A stretch of DNA of 64,000 nucleotides from Megalobrama amblycephala (lineage: Eukaryota; Chordata; Actinopteri; Cypriniformes; Xenocyprididae): contig NC_063061.1 in the NCBI RefSeq assembly GCF_018812025.1, forward strand, positions 33,496,640 through 33,560,639, written 5' to 3'. Of this stretch, positions 43,224-54,590 are shown piece by piece. The notes beneath the pieces were generated by a model. It worked only from the letters and a program-made list of their open reading frames with translations, was not told the DNA's origin and made no database searches. Every line of letters starts with the position of its first letter. The stretch's first letter is position 1. The position numbers and the translations under genes are program-made.

Positions 43224-43332
43224 CGCACGTCTCCGTTCCCTCCTTCAGGGAACGAGGGTTACCTTTGTAACCGAGATGTTCCCATTCAGTCAGTCACGTT
43301 CGACATACGTCGGACAGACCGACGAATAGGAA
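43224..43332. repeat. DIRS internal complementary region
   Basis: 43224-43277 is the complement of the left outer end (GTTCCCTCCTTCAGGGAACG ... TTTGTAACCGAGA), and 43278-43332 is the complement of the right outer end (TTCCCATTCAGTCAGTCACG ... CGAATAGGAAT). In the DIRS replication model this region templates circle closure by joining the two ends. Confidence 0.9.
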
Positions 43333-43884
43333 TCCCTACCAAAGCGCCACAGGAGCTGCCCTCCTCCAGCGCTCTGTTGTAAGCCACCTGAACCCCCTTG
43401 CCTGCGGACGGTGGGACAGGGCTAACACACAGAGAGGGTCGATCACTGTTGTTCCCAAACCCATTCAGTGAGATTGTTGGATAACGCTGGGAAATCGTAA
43501 CCTTTCGTTAGAAAAGGAACGCTGCGGAAGCCACATCCTTCCCCGAAGGAGTTATGTGGAGAAGTACATATGGACTAACCCTGTAGGGCTGTGCAACATA
43601 TGGAAGGACTGGGGTGACTCCAACTCGGTTAGAGATGGGTTCTCCCAGAGGGAAAGACATGGGCTTCGTTTAGGAGCAACCGTGGAAAAAACCATATGGG
43701 ATCCCCGTAGGGTCACACATATAGAACCCAGCATACATCCGGTTCTCAGGGATGCAACGGAGTATAGGCCTGGCGCCGGACGCTCCGCCACGTCGGCTGC
43801 CGAAGGGTAACCGGAGGACTCAACAGGGTCTGCCCGTAGGGACTCTCTGGAGCAAAGAAGCGCATGTAGCGCAGCAAGCCGACA

Positions 43885-46800
43885 CTAAGCCGGTGCCTCT
43901 CCATGCCTCTGACCTGAGGCGAGAACACGGGAGGAGACCGGCTCGACACGAAGGCTATTGTATCTAGCGAACGTGTTAGGTGTCGCCCAGCCCGCAGCTC
44001 TACAAATGTCTGTTAGCGAGGCGCCACGAGCCAGCGCCCAGGAGGATGCTACACCTCTCGTGGAGTGATCATGCAACCTGAGCGGGCAGGGCACGCCCTG
44101 AGCTTGGTAAGCCAGGGCGATGGCATCCACTATCCAGTGGGCCATCCTCTGCTTGGAGACAGCCTTTCCCTTCTGCTGGCCTCCGTAACAGACAAAGAGC
44201 TGGTATGAGGTCCTGAAGCTTCGAGTTCTCTATGTACAGTCGCAAGGCGCGGACTGGACAGAGCAAAGCCAGGGCTGGGTCTGCCTCCTCCGAGGGCAGC
44301 GCTTGCAGGCTCACCACCTGATCCCTGAAGGGAGTGGTAGGAACCTTGGGCACATAGCCAGGCCGGGGTCTCAGCACCATGTGGCTGTCACCCGGCCCGA
44401 ACTCCAGGCACGATTCGTCGACCGAAAATGAATGCAGGTCCCCTACCCTCTTGATGGAGGCCAATGCAACCAGCAGCAAAGTCTTCATAGACAAAATCTT
44501 TAAGTCTGCCGATTGCAAAGGCTCAAAGGGAGCAATCTGAAGTGCTCTTAGCACCAGAGCGAGGTCCCAAGAGGGTATGGAGGGGGGACGAGGAGGATTT
44601 AACCGTCTCGCCCCCCTAAGGAACCTGACGACCAGGTTGTGCTGACCAACAGATTTGCCATCTATGTCGTCGTGGTAAGCGGAGATAGCAGCAGTATGGA
44701 CTTTGAGGGTGGAGGGGGACAGCCTACACTCCAACCCTTGCTGCAAGAAGGAAAGCACAACTCCGATCGAGCATCTTCGGGGGTCTTCTCGGCGAGAAGA
44801 GCACCACTCGACGAACAGGTTCCACTTCGAGGCGTAAGCACGTCTCGTAGACAGTGCACGAGCCGAAGTGATGGTGTTAAGTACCTCAGGGGGTAAGTCA
44901 CCTAGAACCTCTGCGTCCCGTCCAGGGACCAGACATGGAGTTTCCAGAGGTCTGGACGCAGATGCCAAAGAGTGCCCCGTCTCTGAGAAAGAAGGTCCTT
45001 CCTCAGAGGAATGGGCCAGGGAGGGGCTGTTGCGAGGAGTGAGAGTTCCTCCCTGACTTTGCACAGAGTCTGTGCAAGTAGGCTCACTGGGGGAAACGCA
45101 TATTTGCGCAGGCCCCGGGGCCAGCTGTGTTCCAGTGCGTCTGTCCCGAGTGTTCCCTCGGTCAGAGAGTAAAACAACTGGCAGTGGGAGGTTTCTGGTG
45201 AGGCAAACAGGTCTACCTGAGCCTCTCCGAACTCTCTCCAGATCAGCTGGACCACCTGGGGGTGGAGACGCCACTCTCCTGGCAGAGCAGCTCGTGATAG
45301 CTCGTCGGCCACACAGTTGAGCACACCGGGAACATGAATGGCGCGAAGTGACCTCAGATGCTTCCAACTCCACAGGAGGAGATGGCGGGCGAGTTGCGAC
45401 ATGCGACGGGAGCGTAGACCACCTTGACGGTTGATGTACGCAACGGTCGCAGTGTTGTCTGTACGGACCAGTACATGCTTGCCCCGTAGCGGCCCTTTGA
45501 GGCGGCTCAGAGCAAGACGTACTGCCAGCAACTCGAGGCAATTGATGTGCCAGTGCAGATGGGGTCCCGTCCAAACCCGACACTGCATGCCCGTTGTACG
45601 TGGCACCCCAGCCGGTGGCAGAAGCATCTGTGAATACCACAGCATGCCGGGACACTTGTTCTAGGGGCACTCCTGCCCGGAGAAACAAAGGGTCCAACCA
45701 CAGACTGAAGGCTTGGCGGCACTCCTGAGTGATTGGCACCCGGAACGTGCCGTGTTGCCACGCCCATCTCGGGACTCGGCCGTGAAGCCAGTGTTGAAGC
45801 GGTCTCATATGAAGCAGACCGAGCGGGGTTACTGCCGCCGCGGCCGCCATATGCCCCAGGAGCCTCTGAAAAAATTTCAGTGGGACCGCTGTCCTGCCAT
45901 TGAACGTATTCAGGCAGTTCAACACCGACTGAGCACGTTCCTCTGTGAGGCGTGCTATCTGTTCGACCGAATCCAACTCCATACCGAGAAAAGAGATCCT
46001 CTGCACCGGGGCGAGTTTGCTCTTTTCCCAGTTGACCTGAAGCCCCAACTGACTGAGGTGTCTGAGCACCAAATCCCTATGTTCGCACAACTGATCCCGA
46101 GACTGTGCTAGAATGAGCCAGTCGTCGAGATAGTTGAGAATGCGAACACCCTGTTCTCTCATGGGAACAAGGGCTCCCTCCACGACCTTCGTAAAGATGC
46201 GGGGAGACAGGGCCAGCCCGAAGGGTAGGATTCTGTACTGATATGCTCGACCTTCGAACGCAAAGCGCAGGAATGGCCTGTGTCGCGGAAGAATCGAGAC
46301 ATGGAAGTACGCGTCCTTCAGGTCGATCGCTGCAAACCAATCTCGGGGACGGATGCACTCGAAAATGTGCTTCTGCGTAAGCATTTTGAACGGTAGCTTG
46401 TGCAGGCTCCGATTCAAAACTCGCAGGTCCAAGATCGGTCGTAACCCGCCGCTTTTCTTGGGTACAATGAAGTAGGGACTGTAGAACCTTGACCTCATAT
46501 CGGCTGGAGGGACTGGCTCTATCGCGTCCTTCGCCAGTAGGACTGCAATCTCCGCACGCAAGACAGGGGCATCGACATCTTTCACTACAGTGAAGTGGAC
46601 GCCCTTGAACCTGGGGGGACGCCGGGTGAACTGAATCACGTAGCCGAGCCTGATGGTCCGAATGAGCCAGTGAGACGGACTGGGGAGCACTAACCAGGCT
46701 CCCAGAGACCGCACCAGCGGGAGCAGAGGGACCACCGGCGTACCCGCAGCGGGGCAGCGAGGTGGAACGCAGGCTCTCTCCGCGAGGCGGCCCGAAGCGG

Positions 46801-47548
46801 CGTCACAGTGTGCTGTGCAACACTTACCTGCTTCCACGGGTGGACAGAGGGAGCAGTCGAGGCTTTGACTGCCCACTGCTCGCTGCTGTCCACTGGCAAC
46901 AGAAGAGGGGGATGAGAGTGGTGAGGTTCTTGCCCTCCCACTGCTCTCCGAGCCCTCTTCGGACCCGGAGATAGAGGAAACTGCTCTTTTATTGAAAATA
47001 ACAAAAGGAACACAAACAAAAGGAAACAAAGGATTCTCCACCCGGCCCTCCTCCGGGGGAAGGAGTGGTGCGGTCACCATCTCCTGTAGAGCAGTCCCAT
47101 CCATCTTCGGGTCGCCCGTCCTAGGGCCACTTGGACTTGACCTTGCCACCGCTCCATGATGCCGCTTTGCTGGAGGCTGCTGCTGCTGGGGCGCGGGAGC
47201 GGGGGCGGCCGCACTGGGGCGCCCTCGGCGACGGGCAGTCTGAGGTGCTGCGGGCGGTGGTGGAGCAGCAGCTGACCGCCTCGGCAGGATGTGGCTGATG
47301 GCCTCAGACTGTTTCTGTACAGCCGAGAACTGTTGGGCGAAGTTCTCGACCGCGTCGCCGAAGAGGCCGGTCTGGGACACGGGGGAATTAAGGAACCTGA
47401 CTTTGTCGGTATCCTTCATGTCCGCAAGACACAGCCAGAGATGGCGCTCCTGGACCACAAGCGTGGACATCGCACGACCCACTGACCGCACGAAGCGCGA
47501 GGTCCGTCGCAGCACGAAGTTCCTGAAGAACTTGTGGGTCATGACCAC
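43885..47548 (-). pseudogene. DIRS pol: reverse transcriptase, RNase H, tyrosine recombinase
   Basis: From ATG 47548 a 1159-codon frame stays open to 44069. It covers a linker, then RT (LDLRVLNRSLHKLPFKM; IDLKDAYFHV; catalytic YLDD at about 46122-46133) and ends RT at VVFTDASATGWGA. RNase H motifs (NCLELLAVRLALSRL, VRTDNTATVAYINRQGG) are in another frame between about 45640 and 44930, while the long frame passes through meaninglessly and is back in phase for the recombinase start (LSTRRAYASKWNLFVEWC). The catalytic HSTRG and GWATPNTFARYNSL of the recombinase lie in yet another frame, to 43885. So there are breaks near 45630, 44930 and 44190. The first two compensate, which hides the damage from frame-length checks. 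Confidence 0.88.
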
Positions 47549-48704
47549 CCTCGTGCAGGTCCTTCAGTGCCTTGGCCTGATGGACCTGCAACAACGCCAT
47601 AGCGTGTAGGGCAGAGGCGGCTTCCCCACAGGCCTGGTAAGCCTTGCCGGTAAGATCCGACAAGTACTTACAGGCCCGGGAAGGGAGAGACGGCTCCCCC
47701 CACCAGGTGGAGTTAGGGCACAGTTGCATAGCAACGGCCCGTTCCACAGGGGGTATGCGCGTATAACCCTTAGCCGCCCCGCCATCAAGGGTGGTGAGGG
47801 AGGAGGACCCACCAACACGGTTTCGGGCAGTAAAAGGTGCCGTCCATGTGCCAGTGAGTTCTTCATGCACCTCCGGGAAGAATGGCACTGGGGTGGGGGG
47901 CTGAGAACCAGCCCTTGCCACCCTGAGATACCAATCATCCAACCTCGAGGGTTCGGGACACGGTGGAGGATTCCACACGAACCCGACCCTGTTGGCGGCC
48001 CAGGAAAGCATAGCCATCATTTCCGGGACCGAATCGGGCACAGTTGTCACTCCCGAAGGAGGCAGCTGCGCCGAATCGTCATCCCCAGAAGCGTCAGGCT
48101 CACCCTCCGATGCAGCGATCGACATCCGGTCGTCTTGGGGAGCTCCGAAGGATACGGATGGTATACACCTCTGGGGCGGTCCACCGCGCTCCCCTGGCAG
48201 CTCTACTGGCTGCGGAGTACAGGAGGGGTGAGGGTTCCTAGGGGGTTGGTTCCCCGAAGGAAACGCGCTCACCGTAATCCTCAAGTCACCAGCGCCGCTG
48301 CCTGACGCAACCCTCTGGGGAGGATTGGAACGAGGCAGCGGTACCGGGACTCCGCCCCTTTGCAGGAACTGGAGTCTAGACCGCAACTCCGTGACGGTCA
48401 TCTTCCCACAATGGGTGCATAACTCGTCCACAAACGCCACCTCAGCGTGCCTTAAGCCCAAGCACGCGATACAGCGTTGGTGACCATCCCGAGGCGCCAG
48501 GCAACGACCACATCCAGCAGCACACAAGTAGACTCTACTCGTGCTGCTGGATGCTAGACTCGAACTACTCGTGTAAGCTCTTTCAGGGACTAACTCTTTT
48601 AGGTGCCGAAGCACGCAGGGAAATAGCCGCTGCAACACAGACAGGGAATGTGCAGCCTGTCGTGTGCACTCTCCTTGCAGACGCTGCCTCTTACCAGCTG
48701 TCAA
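47388..48704 (-). CDS. DIRS gag-like ORF1 (438 aa)
   Basis: First frame of the element on the minus strand, from ATG 48704. Residues near 55-100 carry a Cys/His cluster (YLCAAGCGRCL, DGHQRCIACLG, ELCTHCG) like the zinc-binding N-terminus of fish DIRS gag proteins. The middle is Pro/Ser-rich. The C-terminal part (WWGEPSLPSRACKYLSDLTG, AYQACGEAASALHAMALLQV) fits the conserved gag segment. It overlaps the start of pol by 161 nt in a different frame, as in other DIRS elements. It probably binds element RNA. Apparently uninterrupted. Confidence 0.8.
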   Translation of the reverse strand: MTAGKRQRLQGECTRQAAHSLSVLQRLFPCVLRHLKELVPERAYTSSSSLASSSTSRVYLCAAGCGRCLAPRDGHQRCIACLGLRHAEVAFVDELCTHCGKMTVTELRSRLQFLQRGGVPVPLPRSNPPQRVASGSGAGDLRITVSAFPSGNQPPRNPHPSCTPQPVELPGERGGPPQRCIPSVSFGAPQDDRMSIAASEGEPDASGDDDSAQLPPSGVTTVPDSVPEMMAMLSWAANRVGFVWNPPPCPEPSRLDDWYLRVARAGSQPPTPVPFFPEVHEELTGTWTAPFTARNRVGGSSSLTTLDGGAAKGYTRIPPVERAVAMQLCPNSTWWGEPSLPSRACKYLSDLTGKAYQACGEAASALHAMALLQVHQAKALKDLHEGGHDPQVLQELRAATDLALRAVSGSCDVHACGPGAPSLAVSCGHEGYRQSQVP

Positions 48705-48954
48705 AACAGCTTTTAAGCGCTCTTAAGCACACCGTTACCAGTCATCAAAACGGCTTTCACAGCTGGGAAACAGCTTTCTTTGCTCAAAGAAAAGGCAAAA
48801 AAAAGTAAAGAAAAGGAGAAGCGAAATCGGCCCCGCTGCTGTGCTGTCCTCCTGCACCAGACGAGAAAGAGCAGTCACAAAAAGAGCTGACTCGTTGAAG
48901 TCCTTGTTCAAACACTCGCTCGTAGATACCACTGTGTTTGCAGTAGTTTGGCTC

Positions 48955-49160
48955 CGAAGCGAAAAGCTGAAGATGCAACGCACCTGCTGCTCATTATATA
49001 CCCGCGCTGCGAGGCGAGCAGCTGATGCATATGATTGCATGCCAATGTGCATTGGCTCGTTTTAGTTACACTCAAAGTAGATTGGCCTCTCTGGCCGACC
49101 TCGAGATTCCTATTCGTCGGACTGTCCGACGTACGTCGAACGTGACCGACTGAATGGGAA
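48955..49160. repeat. DIRS right inverted terminal repeat
   Basis: Reverse complement of the left repeat over about 170 bp with scattered differences and an extra GGTCGGCC near 49090-49105. The outermost GTCGAACGTGACCGACTGAA...GGGAA recurs inverted in the internal region at 43278-43332. The element ends near 49160. Confidence 0.88.
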
Positions 49161-49787
49161 CGACCTATAGGGTCATTTTTTTTGGAAATGTGGGACACAG
49201 TATTTCATTATAAAAATGAGGAAATAATTATAGCTCTTTTTACTACAATTGATTGAATAGTTATTCCACAAATTGTTTAAAAATTATGTTTAAAAAGACC
49301 TCTAAAATAGGACAAGGCAAAATCACTATAATAGTTCTCAATTAAAAACAAACATGAGATTTGTGTTTCTAATATTTCCATGTGTTATCAAAATGTACCA
49401 TATTTGTGGAATGTGCTGCAAGTAATCATGTTGTTTTAGTTTGATTTCCTTGATGCTGATGTTGTTTTTGGTCTAATCCAGTGACAGAAGAGTATCTTTT
49501 TCAGTATTTGAATGAGTTAGTGTTAAAAGCAGGGGATTATTTGCATATATTTGACAACTAGTCTTGTTGCTTTTGTCACTTTGATGATTTTGAATGACTT
49601 TTGTGAACTTTGTCCTCTTAATGTGAGAATTTTCACTTATTTTCTCATTTGTAGAGATGAATTACTAATTACGTACTTATGAATTTATTAATATTGTTAT
49701 TCAAATCTTGCTTTACACTTCTACTATCTTGTGATAAGCTTAAAGATCACCATCTGCCACTTAAGCAAATATGATGTTACTTAACAT
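49161..49787. other. Type B unit flank resuming after the DIRS element
   Basis: Shares GTGGGACACA, GACCTCTAAAATAGGACAAGG and TGGAATGTGCTGCAAGTAAT with units at 54.6 kb and 62.1 kb, showing the DIRS element landed in the spacer. No gene. Confidence 0.55.
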
Positions 49788-50114
49788 ATTTGCATAATAT
49801 CAATATCATATTTGCAATATCATCCCAGATATTAAAATTCAAGTTTCATCCCATTAACACATCAGATTGGAAGGCAGACAGTCCAGATATGCATGAGTCA
49901 TATCATCTTTATAGACGAAAAAGCTAAAGTGCTGCCTGACTGGGAAATAAATGTAACATATTCTCCGATATTTAGAATAGCATTTTGAACTTTTGATGAC
50001 CAGATACTGATTTTAACTGCTAACAGTTTTTGCTAACATCTTTTTCTAATGTGTGATATTTTTGATGAGGTTTACACTCCCAGAATGGACTAACACTTGT
50101 ATCTCTCATTCATA
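49788..50114 (+). promoter_or_regulatory. Type B upstream block of the 50151 gene
   Basis: Octamer ATTTGCAT (49788-49795) and GGAAGGCAGACAGTCCAGAT (49870-49889) are present. The TATTTAAAG box and heat-shock palindrome are mostly lost (CTCCCAGAATGGACTAAC near 50079). The acceptor-like CTCTCATTCATAG remains. If the motifs matter, this gene's regulation should differ from its neighbours. Confidence 0.5.
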
Positions 50115-50150
50115 GATCACAGTGTGTTTTTGACTGCACACAGTGAAGAG

Positions 50151-50990
50151 ATGAACATCTCCAGTGAGATCTTCCCCGCTGATGGATCGAACTTTTCCAG
50201 TTACTTGTTCAACAATGGCACTGAGATGGAACAAAATTTAATGTATTTTCTCAGTTTGGTGTTAGGTCTTCCTACCAACTCATATGTGGTTTGGCTTATA
50301 GTAACAGGAACAGGCAATGGACTTGCGGCAGAGTTCTTCAGTCTCAACCTCTCTGTCTGTGAGATCATCTTATGTGTGGAAACTGTCTTTCTTTTCCTCA
50401 TTACTAAATTTAAGTTTCTCTGGATAGTTGTGGCATTTTTGGAAGGACTATCCATGACCGGTCGTCCTCTGTTTCAGTGTCTGATCTGTGTTGAGCGTTT
50501 TCTGGCAGTGGTTCATCCTGTAACCTTTCTGAAGTTCAAACCTCTCAGATATAGAGTGATCTGCTGTGTTATTGCTTGGGTGGCAACTTTTGTCACAAGT
50601 GGGATCATTATAATATTTTTTTACATGTCCCAGTTCATGTTGTACTTTGTTTTTTTGTTTGCACATTTCTTCCTCTTCCTCTCCATTGAGTTGTTTTGTC
50701 TTGTGGCTGTTCTTAGAGCTCTGAAGCAGTCAGGACCAGGAGAGAGAGGGAGAGAGAGGGGGGAGGAAAACCACATGAAGAGAAGAGCATTTTATCTCAT
50801 TCTAATAACTACTGTGACCACGCTTTTCATATATGGTCCCTATATAATTTTAATGTCTTTTATGTTTTCAACAGGAATTACTCACACACTCCTGTCTATT
50901 TGCTCTGTTTTTTTTGTTTTGGCTGGTTTGGTGCAGCCTCTTCTATTTCTTTACCGGGTGAGGAAACTGCCCTTCATCAAATATCAGTAA
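50151..50990 (+). CDS. Rhodopsin-like GPCR, type B, intact (279 aa)
   Basis: Complete receptor; ATG at 50151 (MNISSEIFPADGSNFS). The in-frame TTG at 50097 lies across the acceptor-like CATTCATAG and is not a likely start. The N-terminus is about six residues shorter before TM1 than in the 27307 gene. TM1 has GLPTNSYVVW, TM2 NLSVCE, and TM3 CVERF, with Phe for Tyr in ERY. The ICL2 is common. TM5 reads LFLSIELFCLV with Glu for Gln. ICL3 is GPGERGRERGEEN. TM7 is LVQPLLFLYR and the tail LPFIKYQ. Ligand unknown. Confidence 0.88.
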   Translation: MNISSEIFPADGSNFSSYLFNNGTEMEQNLMYFLSLVLGLPTNSYVVWLIVTGTGNGLAAEFFSLNLSVCEIILCVETVFLFLITKFKFLWIVVAFLEGLSMTGRPLFQCLICVERFLAVVHPVTFLKFKPLRYRVICCVIAWVATFVTSGIIIIFFYMSQFMLYFVFLFAHFFLFLSIELFCLVAVLRALKQSGPGERGRERGEENHMKRRAFYLILITTVTTLFIYGPYIILMSFMFSTGITHTLLSICSVFFVLAGLVQPLLFLYRVRKLPFIKYQ

Positions 50991-51417
50991 TTCTACTCAC
51001 AAAGTCTCTATAATCCATCTTCTGTCATCCTTCTAAAAGAAACAAATATTACGTTATGTAAATAGTCACCAAACCATTTTCTTTAATTTAATTATTAATT
51101 ATTTACAAGAATCCATGAGCTGCATTGATGGCAAGAATAATTCTTTAGTGAATTTTTGTAATGTAGTTTTGCTTATGTTTCTGATGTTAACTAGTATTTA
51201 AAACACATACATCTGATGACCAGGATTTATCTTTTTATATTGATTTATAAAGATGTTGAGATGTTATAATTGATATTTGTTTTAAAGTTAATACAACTTT
51301 GGCGACACTATCTTTGTGACCAATTTTATCCTGCTAATTTTGTTGCCTACTATCTAGGGGTTAAAATCTCCATATAAAGTTATAATGTGCAGCTATACTA
51401 TTTTATAATATAAAAAT

Positions 51418-51423
51418 AATAAA
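51418..51423 (+). terminator. Polyadenylation signal in the conserved type B 3' flank
   Basis: TATAATATAAAAATAATAAAACAT, about 430 bp after the stop, recurs about 235 bp after the 62867 copy (63955). The 3' flank homology (GATGTTATAATT, CCATATAAAG) supports a shared 3' UTR. Confidence 0.5.
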
Positions 51424-51645
51424 ACATGGTAGTTAAACACACTTCTGTATCTGTTCTGTATCTGTATCTTCAAACATATGATAATAACTGAAGATTGCTG
51501 AGGTTTTTATAACTAAATATTGTTTGTTATTTTTGTTAGATACTCCTTAAATCAGGGTAAGTGATTTGTCTCAAAAACATTTTTTTTGTTATGCTGGTTG
51601 AGTCTCTTCACATCACGATAGCAATCACTAAGTGGTCTAAATGTA

Positions 51646-53096
51646 CAAACCCGATTCCAAAAAAGTTGGGACACTGTACAAATTGTGTATAAAAAAGGAA
51701 TGCAATAATTTACAAATCTTATAAACTTATATTTTATTCACAATAGAATACAGATAACATATCAAATGTTGAAAGTGAGACATTTTGAAATGTCATGCCA
51801 AATATTGGCTCATTTTGGATTTCATGAGAGCTACACATTCCAAAAAAGTTGGGACAGGTAGCAATAAGAGGCCGGAAAAGTTAAATGTACATATAAGGAA
51901 CAGCTGGAGGACCAATTTGCAACTTATTAGGTCAATTGGCAACATGATTGGGTATAAAAAGAGCCTCTCAGAGTGGCAGTGTCTCTCAGAAGTCAAGATG
52001 GCCAGAGGATCACCAATTCCCCCAAAAATAGTGGAGTAATATCAGAAAGGAGTTTCTCAGAGAAAAATTGCGAAGAGTTTGAAGTTATCATCATCTATAG
52101 TGCATAATATCATCCAAAGATTCAGAGAATCTGGAACAATCTCTGTGCGTAAGGGTCAAGGCCGGAAAACCATACTGGATGCCCATGATCTTCGGGCCCT
52201 TATACGGCACTGCATCACATACAGGAATGCTACTGTAATTGAAATTACAACATGGGCTCAGGAATACTTCCAGAAAACATTGTCGGTGAACACAATCCAA
52301 GTGGAAAACTGTTCTGTGGTCAGACGAATCAAAATTTGAAGTTCTTTTTGGAAAACTGGGACGCCATGTCATCCGGACTAAAGAGGACAAGGACAACCCA
52401 AGTTGTTATCAGCGCTCAGTTCAGAAGCCTGCATCTCTGATGGTATGGGGTTGCATGAGTGCGTGTGGCATGGACAGCTTACACATCTGGAAAGGCACCA
52501 TCAATGCTGAAAGGTATATCCGATCCAAAAATATGCTCCCATCCAGACGTCATCTCTTTCAGGGAAAACCTTGCATTTTCCAACATGACAATGCCAGACC
52601 ACATACTGCATCAATAACAACATCATGGCTGCGTAGAAGAAGGATCCGGGTACTGAAATGGCCTGCATTCCAGATCTGTCACCCATAGAAAACATTTGGC
52701 GCATCATAAAGAGGAAGATGCAACAAAGAAGACCTAAGACAGTTGAGCAACTAGAAGCCTGTATTAGACAAGAATGGGACAACATTCCTATTCCTAAACT
52801 TGAGCAACTTGTCTCCTCAGTCCCCAGACGTTTGCAGACTGTTATAAAAAGAAGAGGGGATGCCACACAGTGGTAAACATGGCCTTGTCCCAACTTTTTT
52901 GAGATTTGTTAATGCCATGAAATTTAAAATCAACTTATTTTTCCCTTAAAATGATACATTTTCTCAGTTTAAACATTAGATATGTCATCTATGTTGTATT
53001 CTGAATAAAATATTGAAATTTGAAACTTCCACATCATTGCATTCTGTTTTTATTCACAATTTGTATAGTGTCCCAACTTTTTTGGAATCGGGTTTG
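51646..53096 (+). mobile_element. Second Tc1-like transposon, inactive (1.45 kb)
   Basis: The ends CAAACCCGATTCCAAAAAAG and its exact complement are flanked by TA (51644-51645, 53097-53098). The TTCCAAAAAAGTTGGGACA core recurs internally near 51838. It is a different Tc1 family from the element at 28541. Confidence 0.92.
52079..52876 (+). pseudogene. Tc1-like transposase remnant
   Basis: Pieces in several frames: a helix-turn-helix region (SSIVHNIIQRFRESGTI; GQGRKTILDAHDLRAL), a shortened middle, [20 protein letters not shown], the [11 protein letters not shown] segment with the second catalytic Asp, and [15 protein letters not shown] with the third acidic position as Glu. A C-terminal LEQLVSSVPRRLQTVIK ends at 52876. 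Frame breaks near 52338, 52440 and 52680 make it inactive. Confidence 0.87.
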
Positions 53097-53098
53097 TA

Positions 53099-53961
53099 TT
53101 TATACGTATTTATATCATCTGTGGAATGTTCGTCCAATCATATACCTCAGTCCAAGGGATACGACAGGATGTCCTGAAGACATCATCAGCTAATTTCATG
53201 CTATGTGGAGTTAAGACAGATGCCAGTCACGAGTACCGCAATAAACACAGCAGCCACGTTTTACCTCCTGAACCAAAACAACAAGCATGCTATGTTCACG
53301 CCATAAGTACCGTAATTTATAAGAGACTGAAATCTGTGACGTTATACTCGGAGTGGCAACACTATCAATGCCGAGATTAAATCTGCAGCAGTCAGGTGGT
53401 ACAGATGTCAAACTGTGGTCCTTTTCAAATCTATCCCTACAAAGTAAATCCATAGTTTGAGATCCAGATAATTGTCCAACAAGAGTCCCCAGAGCAATTA
53501 TGAATAATTATGCTAAGCTATGCTAAAAGTGGTACCACCAGACCCGGAGATCGGCTGAATGGATTCGAAAACGGTAAAACTCAACTGTTTAACTCGAGGG
53601 GAGTTGGAAAATGAGCCTATTTTCAAAAAAAGTGGAGTGTTAATTTAAGTGATCGCACCGGCGCCTTCATGTCATGCAGTAAGCGCGCACACAAACGGAT
53701 ATGCGCCTAATAATAGCGCACATTTATCTAGGACTAGGCTAACATTAGCGGACTTGTAAAGTTGCTACTACTTACATGTTTCAAGTGAAAAGCCATATTT
53801 GAGGTCGATGAATGATAGGCGAATGTTTGGATTTCCTGTCGTTAACAATCTGTCCCTCATACTTCGTATCCAATGTCTTGAAGTATCAAGCCAATTTTGG
53901 GATTTTTTTTTTTCAGTAGGCCTATATCTTGTTCACGTTGTTCTTTTAAACTTTGTATTTT

Positions 53962-53997
<36 letters not shown>

Positions 53998-54590
53998 GCT
54001 CCACTATCGTAATTTCTTTGGGACAATAGCAGTGACGTAAATGAAAATGATTGACGTGATTTGATCAGCAGCTGATTGGACAGATTTGACCCAAATGTCA
54101 CATCTATCCAATCACCTGCTTATTTATATTTTTTTATGTTTCTTATGGGCCAATAAGGGTCTTTTTTGTTCGCACTGAAGTAAATTTAAAATAATAAAAA
54201 AAAAGAGTCTGGCCAATCCGGGGCCCCTGCACACATATGGGGCCCCTAGGCTGCAACCTAGGCAAGCCTGTGTGCCTGCCCATGTGTGCTGTCAGCTTTC
54301 ATCAAGTTTCACTGCTGATCCAACATACTTTAACATTGAAAAGACAATCTCTGATGGTGTGGATCAAAACTCAACATTGTAGCAATGTCACCTTGCTATC
54401 TGGGTCAGAGGTAAAGAGCAAAAGAACTGAACACATTTTTCGTATATTTAAATTTTGAAATGCTAAGACTAGATACTTGAGTGCCAGTGTTTAAGGTTGA
54501 GCTTGACAAATGCAGTCATCCCTATAATTTGTGTAAAAATGGAGGGGTAAAAAAAGAGATTTACTTACCTATTTATTGGCCCAAATAAAT
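53099..54590. other. Intergenic repeats, no gene
   Basis: 53540-53650 (ACTCAACTGTTTAACTCGAG, GAGTTGGAAAATGAGCC) resembles the end of a common fish MITE. A T33 tract lies at about 53962-53994. 54200-54250 is GC-richer (GGGGCCCCTGCACACATATG). No coding region is supported. Confidence 0.5.

Larger units (their letters stand above)
42949..49160 (-). mobile_element. DIRS-type (tyrosine recombinase) retrotransposon, about 6.2 kb
   Basis: Gag-like, reverse transcriptase, RNase H and tyrosine recombinase coding regions run in order on the minus strand. They are enclosed by inverted terminal repeats, with an internal complementary region after the recombinase. These are the defining marks of DIRS elements, which integrate by recombination and leave no target duplication; none is seen here. 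Three frameshifts in pol mean the copy cannot encode a complete set of enzymes. Base composition is clearly GC-richer than the AT-rich receptor array around it. Confidence 0.93.

Noticed and set aside
47724..48305. 193-codon plus-strand frame opposite the DIRS gag
   Set aside because: Antisense shadow of a GC-rich coding region; the zinc-binding pattern is on the minus strand.
42949..49160. Endogenous retrovirus
   Set aside because: There is a tyrosine recombinase in place of a DDE integrase, inverted instead of direct terminal repeats, an internal complementary region and no envelope gene; this is DIRS.
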